Below are positions 23,340-35,575 of a DNA stretch of 64,000 nucleotides, piece after piece. The position numbers were made by a program, and so were the translations under genes. Under the pieces are notes generated by a model. It was not told the origin of the DNA and did no database searches. It saw nothing but the letters and a program-made list of their open reading frames with translations. The stretch comes from Ophioderma brevispina (Eukaryota; Echinodermata; Ophiuroidea; Amphilepidida; Ophiodermatidae), in NCBI GenBank assembly GCA_023653785.1, contig JAMKCH010005450.1, positions 1-64,000 of the forward strand, given 5' to 3'. How positions within the stretch are numbered: the stretch's first letter is position 1; each line of letters begins with the position of its first letter.

Positions 23340-24310
23340 GAAAATGTTTTTTCAGTTGAGCTTTAAAAGTATTTTTGTTTGTATTGTTGTGATGGATTCG
23401 GGAAGATCATTCCAAAGCTGTGCGCTTGATACTGAATAAAGTGTTTTTTTTTCAAGAGGAAGATTTTGGGAGGTGAAGATGAGTTTGTCGGCTTGTCTGG
23501 TGTTTAGAGTTTGTGATTTGTCTGTTGGGTAAGTAATTGCTGAAGTGTTCGGAGGTAAATGATTGTTAGTGGTAGTCAAACATGAAGAGCGCTGTTTGAA
23601 AGTGGTTTATGGTGCTTCTAATTTTAAGTGTTTTCGTGAGTGAAATAATGGCAATGTTGATTTCTGGTGGGTGGAGTTTGTGATAGTGTGGACGGCCCAT
23701 TTCTGTGTGATGTTTAGTTTGGTGATTCGTGAATGATAGTTGGAGGCCAGATAATGTTACAGTAGCTAAGGTATGGTAGAACTAGTGTGTTGTAAACGTG
23801 ATTTTAAGGGTAGTCTGGAAGGTGGTGTTTAACAACTCTTAGATTGTACCAATTGCTTGAGACGCTTTGGTAGTGACAGTTAATGTGTTCATTCCTGTTA
23901 AGTTGTCGTCGATTGTGATGCCAAGAAAATTGTTGATCGTCCCGGGGATATTGTCTGGTTATCTATTGTTATGTTTTGGTTGTGTTAGTGTTGGTGTAAG
24001 AAAAGCAATGTAGTTAGTTTTTAAAACATTGAGAGAAAGTTTGGTTTAGGCCGAAACCAGTCAGTGATTTTTGCGATTTCATGATTCATGTTGTTTAAAA
24101 GTGCATTAAATGTGAGGGTTTGAAAAAAAATTTGGTCAGCTGCTAAATAAGCTTAGTTTTTAGTGTGTTATAGATATTGGTGTTCATTCATGTAATGATG
24201 ACAAGTAGGGGTCCAAGGATTGAGCCTTGGGGAACTCCAACTGTTGATAGGTTTGATGGATGATGCCGGTGGAGTGTACGGTAACTGATTGTGCGCGGTT
24301 ATTAGGTAAC
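23340..24310 (-). mobile_element. Non-LTR retrotransposon RT remnant (CR1-group-like)
   Basis: On the minus strand, reading down from 24310: GVPQGSILGPLLV (24203-24245 with one frameshift), a damaged F-ADDTNF catalytic box (about 24138-24160), and a DWFRANKLSLNVLKT-like block (near 24010-24060). Then N-IDNQTI...FLGI-IDD (near 23890-23960), a YNTLVLPYLSYCNIIW block (near 23745-23790) and a C-terminal LWNDLPESI (near 23395-23420). The order matches the second half of a LINE RT and its thumb. The N-terminal RT and endonuclease are absent, and stops and frameshifts are present. I cannot assign the exact clade. Confidence 0.8.
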
Positions 24311-24501
24311 TCCTGACCACTCCAAGGCTACTCCACGGACACCTCTGTAGTTTATATTCGTCTCAGTCGAACCGCCCAAAAATACGTCCGCATCAATTGT
24401 AATAAAAGTTCTTTTCTACGAATAGAGCAACGCCATAACGGTGTATACGTCATCTATGGTGTCAACATTAGACAGCTGTGGGTCCATATAATCACAGCTA
24501 G

Positions 24502-24555
24502 ATATTTCGACTGCCAGATTTACCGGCATCAATCAGAAGTACGCGCCATCATGTT
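24502..24555 (+). repeat. Short dispersed repeat, copy 2
   Basis: Second copy of the sequence at 19337-19400. Confidence 0.5.
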
Positions 24556-24559
24556 TTCC

Positions 24560-27055
24560 CCCACAATAAGTATGCTCTGTGAAGGTAGAGCACTACTGTC
24601 CCATCGTTGCGACACCATTCTGATTCAGATTTAGAATGTCATAAACATAATCCGGTCATTTTGACGTTTTTTTAAGTCCTAGTAGTAGTTCTTCAAAGTA
24701 TACCCTCAAACAATTAAAAGATATAAATAACAAGTTGGATCAATTTATAATATTTGGTTATTTGTCTTATGGTGGGGACCCTTTGCGTTACAGACCCAAT
24801 TTTTGTGACTTTCCTTTCCTCCTGTTTACTTATTTACTATATAGTTAAAAACTATACATCTGGCACCCCCATTAAACAAATATATTTTTGGAAAGCTTAT
24901 GGTTTAAGAAATCCATCTATATTAGTTTCATGATGGTATACAGGGTGGTCACTAAAGTATATAGGGTGATATTATGACAAACGTCAGATTTATTCATCAC
25001 CATCATACTTTATTGTATTTTTCTCTGTGGTAAAAAATCTTAAAACCAAGTACATAATATAACAGGGTACACCATAAGCTTCAATAAATATATCGTAAAT
25101 AGTTTTTAATGAGCTCCCAATGGTAATTACAATGGTGCACAAAACTAAAGTAACAAACTTTTAAAATTTAAGGCCATGTATCATATTTAATATTTTATGA
25201 ATGGAAAAAAGTAGCTACTCTATTGTTTTGGGACAACTCAGTTAGTCTTTTATATTGCCATATAAATGTAACAGAGTCATAAAAAAAGTATAGGGTGCAG
25301 TGTGTGTAAATAACAGTACTACATGTCAAAGGTGCTATCAATGCAGAGCACCCGAACTTTCACCTGTGTGTAGTTGGACTTTCTTGATAAACCCCAAATC
25401 AATTATAATGTCAACTTCAAATGTTACACTATTTTACTTTTAAAAACCTTTGATACAATACAGGGTGTCTTAAATTGAAATTGAATAACCCTTTGATAAT
25501 CTAGTCTGAATTTCAACATGGTTACGAACATTAACATATGACAGGATAGTGAGGAGCGTGTGAGATAACTACGTCAATGGTGTAACTATAAAGGGGTCTG
25601 TTATAACTTTTTCAGCTTCTGTGACCCCCCTGCTCATTTCTCTACTATTCTACCTCAATGTTTTTATCTACCATAAACAGTGCACTGTAACAATGTTAGA
25701 TTCAAAATTTTGATCACTGTATGCACCCAATATTGTTTTAATGTTATATGATCAAATTATTAACGCCATTTACCTAAACAAAAACCAATTTATTATTACC
25801 ATTTTTGTGTACACCTTTGTAGATTACAGGGCTATATTAACGTTGTATTGTTTAATTTTTCCTAATGCCAATGAACATGATCCGGTCATGACTATTTTAG
25901 CAATCTATCATTAATTCTGGTAAAAAAAACAATTTTACTTGCAGGTAAATTTACAATTAAATTTTAATTTTGCTTTCGAAATTACCAGCATTCACCAGGA
26001 AAGGCTAGTATTATGTTAAAAAAGCACATTCTGTATTAAATTAAACACACATTACAATGTGTGTCAACAATAAATTCCTTTTCCATTGAGAAATATTAGT
26101 ACACTACACTCCTCCAACCGCCCTCCTACACAACCCAACCACTCCCCAGATTTACCTGTTCGTTAATATTTGTGATGTTTTGTTAATTAAACAAATGTTA
26201 ATGAGCAAATGCAATACAAATTTTAGAAAGTAGAATAATAAGCTTTGACAATGAGCCCCTAACTTAACATAATTGAAACACTCCATGCTCTGCTCAGCTT
26301 GTTGTAACATGAAGAGGAGGATAAAATTAACGCCACCACATATGGGTGTCCCACCATACGACACAGACCAATTGGCCATTTATAATTTACGATTTAATCA
26401 TAAATAATCACACATGTTTGCGTTTTCTTATTATACATTAACCTAAATGCAACTTTAAACTGCAGAGTACATCTGAGGGTTTCTCAAAAAAATACAGCGT
26501 CAGAAAGGACACTATAAGAAACAATTAAATTATGATAATACACACTCTTTATAAAGCGCCATTTCTACAAGATCATGCGCTGCGGCCTGGGATTATTATT
26601 AGTATTATTATTATGCTTCCATAAGGAAATCGTCACAATCCATCTCTACTTAGGCGCAGCTGGCCAAGCGACCATTCTATCAGTACTAGATTGTATATTT
26701 CCCATAAAAGTTATATTACCTGTTTCCTTGGTCGACGAGACAAACGAAAAATAACATGTCTTGCCCAGGCACAACATGTTGGCTGCAGCGGGGCTGAACA
26801 CACTCGTAGTGTATTCAAAAACGCGAATTCAACAGCATCGAACAAAAATTACTCTTACAAAAAAAAAAAAAAAAAGAATATGTGTGTAGTAAGGCAGGGC
26901 ATAAAGAACTAAAGGCTCTTAAAGCAACCTAAAAGGAACGCACACTGTTAAAGGAACAACCATGTGTGTAATAATGTAACTGGATATATTTAAAATTACA
27001 CTACCTTTTCGTTACGTACTCAACATTTATACGGTTTACTAAGAGTAAGGGTTAG
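24560..27055. other. No gene recognised; possible mariner-like end near 24950
   Basis: AT-rich DNA. TACAGGGTGGTCACTAAAGT (near 24949) and TACAGGGTGTCTTAAATTG (near 25460) look like Tc1/mariner termini, but they face the same way and I find no inverted partner, so no element is called. An A-rich run lies at 26859-26875. Confidence 0.4.
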
Positions 27056-28094
27056 TCGAACGCAAAGGAGAACTGATTTGCCTGTAAATCTATGTTCGTA
27101 AAGCGTATGTTCAAGACAAACCAAAGACGCAAACACAACCAAAAAACAAAGAAAAAACAGAAAAACAAACAAAAACAAAAACACAAGAAATCCGCAAAAC
27201 ACGAAACCACAAATAGTTTTGAATATTTACTCTTATTAAAGCGGATTAAAGTTCCTGAATTTCTAATTAAAAAAAAAACAGCCACACCACACAACAAAAA
27301 CACACACAAATAAACACACAAAAAACAAGAAACAAAACACAAATTATGTAATATTTGGAATTGGATTTATAAGTCTCATAAGAGGATCAAATTCATTTTT
27401 CAGTTTCAATTTATTTTTCTCTTTACTCTTGCTTTTTGCTTACGGGTGCGGGAATGTGTTGTTGCTACAACGCACGCGCGCGAGTAACATTTGTTTGTTT
27501 CTAGTTTGAGTATTTTGCACTTTTGGTAGATTTAGAATGTATATCTCAGGAATAATTTGCCTTGAGGAGGACGCAAGTGATGTATGTATGGCACGTTTTG
27601 TTAATTCCAGACAGACGCCACATGTGACATTCAACGACTCCATACACAGTACAATACATGAGATAACACGTTGGAAAATTTTCCAGTATTTGACTTTGTG
27701 AACTCTTGCTCTGCATGAACTGCCGTTGATGTACTTTTCGTTGTTTTTCAAAAATAATAAAAAACGTAAAAAAAATAAAAAAAATAAAAAGTTAGTTTTT
27801 TTAAGATTTTCAACAAAATGATAAATTAAAACATCCATTACACTCAGACTAATTTTAGACTGTTTTTATCATAAGGGATTTCAAATATGACTTTAATTGT
27901 ACACTGTGAGGTAGCACGTGACCTGAAAGCTATAACGAACGAAAATGGTTGTATCGGTCAATTTTCACATTTTCAATAGGGATGTACTTTTGTAGATATT
28001 TTGAATCATGTTTCCAGGAAAAATGACCAAGTAACATGGATTGGTGGTCATTGAGTTTTTATGAGGTTACTCCCTCGGGCAATACTGCCCAATT

Positions 28095-28238
28095 TGATTG
28101 GCTATTTTTTCATATAATCTTATGAATAACCAATCAGAGACGTTGTAAGAAAATTTACAGGTGGGCAGAGTATAGAGGTCTATTTTGATTGGTTACTTGG
28201 ATATTATATGATGTATTATCATGTTATGAGCCAATCAG
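28095..28238. promoter_or_regulatory. Cluster of CCAAT-box motifs
   Basis: Four NF-Y-type motifs in about 140 bp: GATTGGCT (28096), AACCAATCAG (28128), GATTGGTTAC (28187) and AGCCAATCAG (28229), alternating in orientation. Three of them recur in the same order in copy B (30918, 30991 and 31025). The first two also form an imperfect inverted repeat. No transcription unit is recognisable next to them, so a promoter role is speculative. Confidence 0.35.
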
Positions 28239-28472
28239 CGATAGAGAGGAAGGTTTTAGGCTTATGGGGTTAAAGATGCAACGACTTTTCTTCTGGGAAT
28301 CACAGGATGTGGCAAAAAGAATCGTGTAGCAGTTACCGAATACTACCATTTATCTTTCTTGATCTTTATTTTAGCGAGAGATCAGTACTTATACCTCAAA
28401 ACTAGTGCTTACGAACCCAAACGACCTATATTGGCAGAGAGAGAGATGCTGAGTGAGGAGAAAGGCGAGCGA

Positions 28473-28520
28473 TAGAGGTGAGAGAGAGAGAGAGAAATAA
28501 TGTGTGTGTGTGTGTGTGTG
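28473..28520 (+). repeat. GA then TG microsatellite
   Basis: A (GA)n tract at about 28479-28495 and a (TG)n tract at 28501-28520. An expanded version sits at the equivalent place in copy B (31300-31434). Confidence 0.9.
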
Positions 28521-29654
28521 GTTGCGTGTACGGATTCACAATGGGGACGTTCTTATGCCTTTTGGGGACGTTTTTTTTTTTTCTTTGCGGAGACGTTTTA
28601 AAAAAAAAAGCAAACAATATAATGAATAGTGAGCTCTCTTTGACATCTTTAAAGGAAGCTCATAGTAGAATATTTTTGAGATTTTCTAGCTAAAAGCAAA
28701 ACATTTCCTGAAATATGCTAACGGTTTTTACCCTGGCCGGTGACCTAACTGGGCTATAATCGAAATTCCCCCACCGAATATTTTAGGGGATTAAAACACA
28801 CACAATTCCCTTATACTTAATAGTCTAGGGGAAAATGACAACTTAGAGCATATGTCTTTTACATTTAAACACTTAGTGTATAAGGTCTTGCACACTCCGG
28901 TTAGTATTGTCCCCCCCTCTGCAAAACCACTTTCTTGGTGGATTTTTTTTACGAAAAAACTCTGGTCATTGATGGGGTACTCAACACAAACCATATAACA
29001 GGTTGTAAATAAAACTATGAAAAGCGTTGTACGATCAAATGGGGCCCAACAACCGGATTTTTTACAACGCGCACTAAATTCTCCCGCAAAAAATGAAAAA
29101 AAAACTTACCAAAGGACTTTTTCATAAAATTGGGCTCTTAAGAGGAGGATAAGTGCATTGCGAATAAAAAAGTAAAAACAATAATCCAGTCGAGTATAGG
29201 CAACAAAGAAAATTTTGAATAGCACCACCAAAATGCTTAATTGATAATTAGCATAATAAGGCCATGGCCGATTTGAATATTTTGCACTAAAATATGGCCC
29301 ACTTGAATTTAGATGGATTACATAAATTGGGGCAAAAATAATTTACATTTAAAAAACTGTACACTGAACGTGGACCCCCCCCCCTATACACGAAAGGTTA
29401 AACTCTCTATCCAGAGGAATAGAAACAGATCCGCAAAGTATAGGCTAAAAATCCAACAAAACGACCAATTGCCACATTATGGTGACATAAAATGTTTATG
29501 ATTCCACTAAACCCGGAATATATCAAAACGCCCAGCACGATATGTTCTATATGGTCGGTACGGTCATTAGTGAGCCATGGACATGAAGTTGATGAGCGAA
29601 GAGTAATTGGCTATAACTTAATATTCGAATGTCGTTGATTTGAGAAAACATGTT

Positions 29655-29922
29655 GGTTTGTAGCGGTGGAGTCACGCACCTTTGCGGCCCGGGGTCGATT
29701 CAACGGTCGAGCCAGGTCGTATGTGAATTTGGTTGGCCGATCCATACTAGCCTCGCAGGTTTCTACGACAAGTCGGTTTCCTCCTGCCATCTAAAATCGG
29801 ACTTCTTCCCATAAAAATCTTTCCCCGCTGTTATGGAGGCGTCCCTTGAATTTAAATGCACATAGCAAATTGGGTTCTGCATGGCAAATGCCGAATGTTA
29901 TAAATAAATATAAATAATAAAT
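29655..29922 (+). mobile_element. tRNA-derived SINE with A/T-rich tail
   Basis: A Pol III box B-like GGGGTCGATTCAACGGTCGA lies at about 29691-29710. It is followed by GGTTGGCCGATCCATACTAG, CGGTTTCCTCCTGCCATC, a CCCGCTGTTATGGAGGCGTC stretch and a 3' tail of TAAATAAATA repeats (29900-29922). The head, conserved body and repetitive tail are the standard SINE layout. It lies between copies A and B of the 2.1 kb repeat. Confidence 0.75.
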
Positions 29923-31292
29923 AGTCTGTAAACGCCAAAATGGAGTAACTTATTTGCTGTGAAATCTATGTTCTAAAAGCGATCTGTTCAGGTGTTAAAA
30001 AAAAAAGAAGGCAACAAACAAAGACAAAGAAGAACAGAAAACAAAAAAACAAAGACAATAAATCCGCAACACACAATATTTTTGAATAATACGTCTTATT
30101 AAAAGAGGATTAAGTTCATTGAATTTCTAAATTAAAAAAAAAAGAACACACACACACCCAAACCACACACCGCCCAAAACACACACAAGAACCCACAAAA
30201 AAAAAAGAACAACAACACCAAATATGTATTGAATTGGATTTTTAAGTCTCATTAAAAGAGGCTAAAATTCATTGTCTGTTTCAATCTATATCTTCTCTTT
30301 ACTCTTGCTTTTTGCTACGTGTGCGGGAATGTGTGTGCTACAACGAGCGCGCGCGAGTAACATTTTGTTGGTTTCGAGTTTGAGTATTTTGCACTTTTGG
30401 TAGATTTAGAATGATATATCTCAGGAATAATTTCGCCTTGAGGACGAAGGGATGTGTATGGAACGTTTTAGTTACACTTCCAGACAGTCGCACGTGTGAC
30501 ATTCAGCGACTCCATACACAGACAATACATGAGATAACACGTTTGACAAATTTTCCAGTATTTGAATTTTGAATTCCTGTCTGCATGTAATACAGTTTGA
30601 TTGTACTTTTCGTGTTTTTCAAAATATAAAACGTGCATTTTAAATGTGTTAGCCTTTAAGATTTTCAACAAAATGATAATTAAAATATCCATTACACTCA
30701 CGACTAAATTTTAGACTGTTTATAAAACGAATGTTCAAATATGACTTTCATATGTACCCTGAGCATATCACATGACCTGAATGCTAACGACGAAATTGGG
30801 TTTATTCGTCCTCTTTCAGATTGTTAATAGGATGTTTCCTTTTTTAATCATTTTCCGGAAAACTGACCAAGATTGGGGACATTGAGCGGGCCATTGAGTT
30901 TTATATTGAAGGAATCTGATTGGTTATTCATAATATTATATGATGTAGCAGCCATCAAAAATTACAGGTGTGTGCAGATATAGGTCTATTTGATTGGTTA
31001 CTTATGAGGTAATATCCTGTATGAGCCAATCAGAGATAGAGTAAGGAAGGTGGTAGACCTTATGGGGTTAAAGATGCAACGTACTTTCCTAGGTATATCA
31101 CAGGATGTGGCAAACAGAAATCGTGTAGCAGTTACCGAATACTACTCATTTGTATTTTCTTGATCTTTACCTTAGCGACGTACTTAGTAAGAGATCATTA
31201 CTTATACCTCGAAAAAACTGTGCTTACGAACCCAAACGACCTATATTTTGTCATTCTAAGAGTTGTTATTTATTTATTTTAGGAGAAGGGTG

Positions 31293-31296
<4 letters not shown>

Positions 31297-31323
<27 letters not shown>

Positions 31324-31434
31324 TGAGAGATTGATTGAGAGAGAGAGAGAGAGGGCGAAGGAGAGAGGTGAGACAGAGAGATATGTGTGTGTGTGTGGGT
31401 GTGTGTGTGTATGTGTGTGTGTGTGGGTGTGTGT
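31297..31434 (+). repeat. Expanded GA/TG microsatellite
   Basis: (GA)n from about 31297 to 31380 with interruptions, then (TG)n from about 31384 to 31434. Equivalent to the shorter tract in copy A. Confidence 0.9.
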
Positions 31435-31917
31435 GTACGGATACACAATGGGGGAGGGTCTTTTGCTTTATGAGAACGTTTTTTCTTTTCGGGGACCGTT
31501 TCAAAAAGGCCAAAAAAATTATCTTATTAGTAAGTAAGTTCTCTTTTGACAGCTGTTAAGGGAAGATAATTAGTAGAATATTTTTTGGTAATTTTTTCAG
31601 CTAAAAGTACAACATTTCCTGAAATCAGCTGAATGTTTTTTTTGGATCAGTGACCTCACTGGGCTATATTCGAATTCGCCTAATATTTTAGGCCAAACAA
31701 ACCACTATTCACTTATAGGCCAACGTAGTAGTCAAGGAAAAATGACAACTTAGAACATATGTCTTTTACATTTAACACTCAAGTGTATAAGGTCTTTCAC
31801 ACTCCCGTTAGTGTATAAGGGGGGGGGGGTCCACATGGGGCCCGCTCCTCGAAAACCACTTTGCCAAGGATTTTTTACCAAAAACTTGGCATTTATGGGG
31901 TAAACAACACAACCACA

Positions 31918-32102
31918 CAAGGACGGCGCAAGGGGGAAAATCATAGGAGGGCAAAAACACGGCACTAAATATTACAATATTAAAACTCATTATAGCGTAA
32001 AACCTAATTTTACGCAATATTGCTTTAAAACCCCTGTTTTCCCTGCGTTTGAAACTCTCAGGGGCCGTCTCCATACCACCCACCCAACTGGCACCACCCC
32101 TG
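31918..32102. mobile_element. hAT-like MITE with exact 8 bp target duplication
   Basis: CAACCACA flanks both sides (31910-31917 and 32103-32110). The ends are inverted: CAAGGACGGCGCAAGGGGG on the left, and CAGGGGTGGTGCCAGTTGG on the right when reverse complemented. Copy A of the surrounding repeat has the uninterrupted site (AACACAAACCATATAACAGG near 28984-29002). An 8 bp duplication with CAGGGG-type ends points to the hAT superfamily. Confidence 0.8.
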
Positions 32103-32454
32103 CAACCACATAACAGGGAAAAATGAAAATCGTTTTACCGATTCGAAAGGGTGGTCCAATAACCGATTTTTACAACGCGTACCCAATTCTCCCCATAAAA
32201 AAAAAAGAAGAAAAAAAAAAAAAACAAACTATAATTCGCTTCTTGTTCAAAGACAAACTCGGTAAATCCACTGTAATGCTAAATGTGTCTTGTTACTGAA
32301 AATTCTTTGTGCAGTACTAAGGACATATTCATAACACTAAAGTCTTTTGAATTCATTTTAAACGGTTTTGCCCAGCTCTAACGCTGATACTGATCTTGCC
32401 AATGATTTTCTGACCTTTTTTGTTGATAAGGTTGAAAGATTAGATACAATATGA

Positions 32455-33720
32455 CTGTCAATGCTGAATCTCCCCAGGATGATAGGGATAGCAAATGTTA
32501 GCAGGGGTTTTAAAATACTCCCTAACTCTGAAGTTTCTGAAATATTGGCTTAATTGCAAACAAGGCCTGCACTATGGAGACACTTCCTTCCTGGCTCATT
32601 AAACAGAATTTGAAATGTATATTACCTATCACAATCAGGATTGTAAAGAGTACTCTTTTGACAGGCATATTTCCTCAGCACTTTGAAACATTCTATCTTT
32701 ATCCCTGCACTTAAGAAGATATCTTTGGATCATGATGTATTTAAGAGTTATAGGTCAGTTACCAATATAAAATTATTGGAAATTGAATGAGAAGGCCGTA
32801 TCACGTCAGGTAATACAGCATGTTGGAGATCATGATCTTAGTGAACCGTTGCAATCGGCATACAAAGTCACCATTCCACTCAGAAAACCATTCTCCAGGT
32901 AAGAGAAGAAATGTGGATGCTTAGGCTCTCTTAGTTGCATTGCTTGACTTGAGTGCTTCATTCGATAACAATTGACCATGATATTTAGATTAAAAGGCTT
33001 GAAACCAATTTTGGTATCATAGGCACCACTCTTGCTGGTTCAGATCATATCTCACGGACCGTAGTACCCGAGTGATGCATATTTTCAACTACCCTGTTCC
33101 TCAGAACTCCATTGTAGGCCCGCAAGGTTTCATAATATATACTCATCCAGTCGGGGACATTATTATGAATCATGATGTTAAGTTTCACTCGTATGCTGAT
33201 GATACTCAGCTTTTATTCGAGTTTAATCCAAAGATTCCAGATGATCGTGAGCATGCTCTTCGAGAACTTTCAAGCTGCATTTCTCATATAAGCACCTCAA
33301 AAGGCTTCAGCGCTTGCAAAATAAAGCTGCGCGTTTAGTGTTCGCATACGGTCGTGACCACAGTTCATCGCAACTCTGGATCACTCTTCACTGGTTGCCC
33401 CTAAGGAACCTATCCGATACAAAATATGTGTATAAGTCTCCTCACGGACAGGCTCCGTCATACCTTACCGATGGTCTAAATTTAATAATGTGTTGGACAG
33501 TAATTCTGAGAGTACAAGACGAAGGCTATGGTCTTCTGCTGATGTTACGCGGCTTGTTATATCTCGTATATTTGGAGACTGATCATTCAACGTCATTGGT
33601 CGTATCCCTCTGGAACAAGCTTCCGGTTAACATTGGAGAGATACCTTCCACCAGTTTCTTTAAGTTGCTCCTGAAAACATACTACCTGATGTTTCAAATT
33701 TTGTTAAAGGCTGACTCAGA
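32455..33720 (+). mobile_element. CR1-like LINE remnant (RT to C-terminus), copy 1
   Basis: Broken frames give, in order, IFIPALKKISLDHDVFKSYR (finger; 32693-32750), a SAYK-HHST-T-L block (near 32855-32900), an LDLSA-FD-IDHDI-like block (near 32945-32985), a damaged GVPQGSIVGP block (near 33100-33125), and the intact catalytic box FHSYADDTQLLFEFNP (33181-33230). After an internal deletion come LQNKAARLVFAYGRDH (33311-33360), LHWLPLRN (33390-33413), SPHGQAPSYLTDGLNL (about 33437-33483) and LWNKLPVN (33611-33634). This is the canonical C-terminal half of a CR1/L2-group RT. It is heavily mutated, and the endonuclease is missing. Confidence 0.9.
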
Positions 33721-33844
33721 GATTTCCAGATGAGGGCGCATTTAATTTTTAAACAAATCATTTTTTTTTTACAAATACACAATGCTTGTCCATATACTAA
33801 TCACTGTGTGAAATAACTAAGCTCAAATCGAAGTCCTTCATATA

Positions 33845-34555
33845 CAGCCTGTCTCAAAAAATGTGCAAGCAAAAAGCGCCCTCTTTGGCAATTAGAAAAT
33901 ACGTTTGTGACATGATGCTTACATTAACGTCACGGGCCCAGTCTCAACTTTCAAAAGCCGTTTGTTCTATTCAATTTGCTTGCTTTAATCTCAAGATATG
34001 TTTAGTTAAATTGATGTAATTTATGCCAATCGCCTTTGACAACATACGTTATTTGTATCACTTGTCTTGTCAATTTTAGTTTGCACCTGTGTTATTATTT
34101 TATTTTATTTTTCGTTATTTGTCCTCGTCTACTCGCACATGTATCAAGGGTGGTCAATATCTCCCGAGCCTTGCTCTCATTTGACTACCCTTCCATTCTC
34201 GACCTTTGTTCTTGTAAATGATATATGCCTACGTATGGTAAATAAAATAAACTGAAACTGTAAGCACCATGTCACAACAGTATTTTCTTCAATTAGCAAT
34301 ATTCAATAGGGGTTCAGAATTACAAAGGATAAAGAGGTTGAATTATTGGATAGACTTCATCTTCGTTAATAAAAGTGGCCTTTTGTTGTTAACTAAACAT
34401 ATCTCGAGATTAAAACAAGCAAATTGAACAGAAGAAACGGCATTTGAAAGCTAATACTCTGCCCTTGACGGTGATATAAGCACTATGTCACAACACCTTT
34501 TTTTCAAATTGTCAAAGATGGTACTTTTCACTTGCATATTTTTTTAGACAGGCTG
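33845..34555. mobile_element. Mariner-like MITE, copy 1, interrupted
   Basis: TA flanks the ends CAGCCTGTCTCAAAAAATGT and, reverse complemented from the right, CAGCCTGTCTAAAAAAATAT. The arms remain inverted repeats for about 170 bp each (shared blocks GTGACAT, CAATTTGCTTG and AGATATGTTTAGTTAA). The ends resemble Tc1/mariner termini. A 240 bp sequence (34020-34259) has been inserted near the left inner arm. Confidence 0.8.
34020..34259 (+). mobile_element. Inserted LINE-like 3' tail
   Basis: Absent from copy 2 of the duplication, where the site reads GATGTAAGCACC. In copy 1 GTAA borders both sides of the insert. It ends with AAATAAAATAAACTGAAACTG, a tail type common at the 3' ends of CR1/L2-like LINEs. 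It is best read as a 5'-truncated retrotransposon insertion or short SINE that arrived after the duplication, or was lost precisely from copy 2. Confidence 0.6.
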
Positions 34556-34907
34556 TAGAAAATCACAAATTTGTTATAACATTCCGGATCCGGAATTCTT
34601 GTTATACACGGTATCCAATGCCATTGTTATACTGTGCATAAATGTTTAATGCATGAAAACGAAAAATCTAATTCATCTCTAACTTTGGGCATTTTAGGTG
34701 ACTATTTTAGTTATAGATGACAATTTTTAATTACTACACAAAAAACTACTCCGCGCTCATCCATTTCAGCTCCATTAACCCACTATGAGCTGTACCGACT
34801 ACAGGGCATCTCGTACTGGGCATTGCGATGTACTTTGCGTTTAGTGATTCAGTTATTAAAACATATTGATGTCTGTGTTGCAAATCTGGTCATTTGTGAA
34901 TTAAGCT

Positions 34908-34928
34908 TTTTTTTTTTTTTTTTTTTTT
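34908..34928 (+). repeat. Poly-T tract at the end of duplication copy 1
   Basis: A run of about 20 T follows AAGC. In copy 2 the corresponding place reads AAGCTTTTACTTAAACG. The unique sequence 34929-35037 follows before copy 2 starts. Confidence 0.8.
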
Positions 34929-35575
34929 GCATTCTCGTTCGCAGGTATAGTTACCTAGACAATTACCAACGTAACTGTGCAAAAATATCAAATTTTGAAA
35001 ATTGGGGGCGCTCTTCAAAAAATGTGCCAATATTGCTTTAAGTTTCACTCGTATGCTGATGATACTCAGCTTTTATTCGAGTTTAATCCAAAGATTCCAG
35101 ATGATCGTGAGCATGCTCTTCGAGAACTTTCAAGCTGCATTTCTCATATAAACACCTCAAAAGGCTTCAGCGCTTGCAAAATAAAGCTGCGCGTTTAGTG
35201 TTCGCATACGGTCGTGACCACAGTTCATCGCAACTCTGGATCACTCTTCACTGGTTGCCCCTAAGGAACCTATCAGATACAAAATATATAAGTGTATAAG
35301 TCTCCTCACGGACAGGCTCCGTCATACCTTACCGATGGTCTAAATTTAATAATGTGTTGGACAGTAATTCTGAGAGTACAAGACGAAGGCTATGGTCTTC
35401 TGCTGATGTTACGCGGCTTGTTATATCTCGTATATTTGGAGACTGATCATTCAACGTCATTGGTCGTATCCCTCTGGAACAAGCTTCCGGTTAACATTGG
35501 AGAGATACCTTCCACCAGTTTCTTTAAGTTGCTCCTGAAAACATACTTATTTCCTGATGTTTAAAATTTTGTTAA

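Larger units (their letters stand above)
27060..29095 (+). repeat. ~2.1 kb dispersed repeat unit, copy A
   Basis: Collinear with 29940-32205 over its whole length, with many single-base indels. Shared landmarks in order are an A/C-rich block, GTGCGGGAATGTG-(T)TG followed by CGCGCG, the CATACACAG...CAATACATGAGATAACACG block, a CCAAT-motif cluster, GGGGTTAAAGATGCAACG, CTTACGAACCCAAACGACCTA, a GA-repeat and TG-repeat patch, and a final TTTTTTACAACGCG. The minus-strand 132-codon frame (27440-27838) is not kept between the copies, so it is unlikely to be a gene. I see neither LTRs nor terminal inverted repeats. Confidence 0.8.
29940..32205 (+). repeat. ~2.1 kb dispersed repeat unit, copy B
   Basis: Second copy of the unit at 27060-29095. 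It carries a 185 bp hAT-like MITE (31918-32102) not present in copy A. The minus-strand frame at 30468-30701 shares a CMESLNVT stretch with copy A, but frames around it are broken by indels, so coding conservation is not supported. Confidence 0.8.
33178..34912 (+). repeat. Near-tandem duplication unit, copy 1
   Basis: This stretch is repeated almost identically at 35038-36741. It comprises the CR1 3' half, the left part of a TTAA-type element, a mariner-like MITE and a 3' flank ending near CATTTGTGAATTAAGC. Copy 1 has a 240 bp insertion (34020-34259) and lacks about 205 bp near 34747. Few substitutions separate the copies, so the duplication is recent compared with other repeats here. Confidence 0.92.

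Noticed and set aside
24949..25480. Possible mariner element between two TACAGGGTG words.
   Set aside because: The two candidate ends are in the same orientation and no inverted partner is visible.
27440..27838. 132-codon minus-strand frame sharing CMESLNVT with a frame at 30468-30701.
   Set aside because: The shared residues follow from DNA similarity of the two repeat copies; indels break the frame elsewhere, so protein conservation is not supported.
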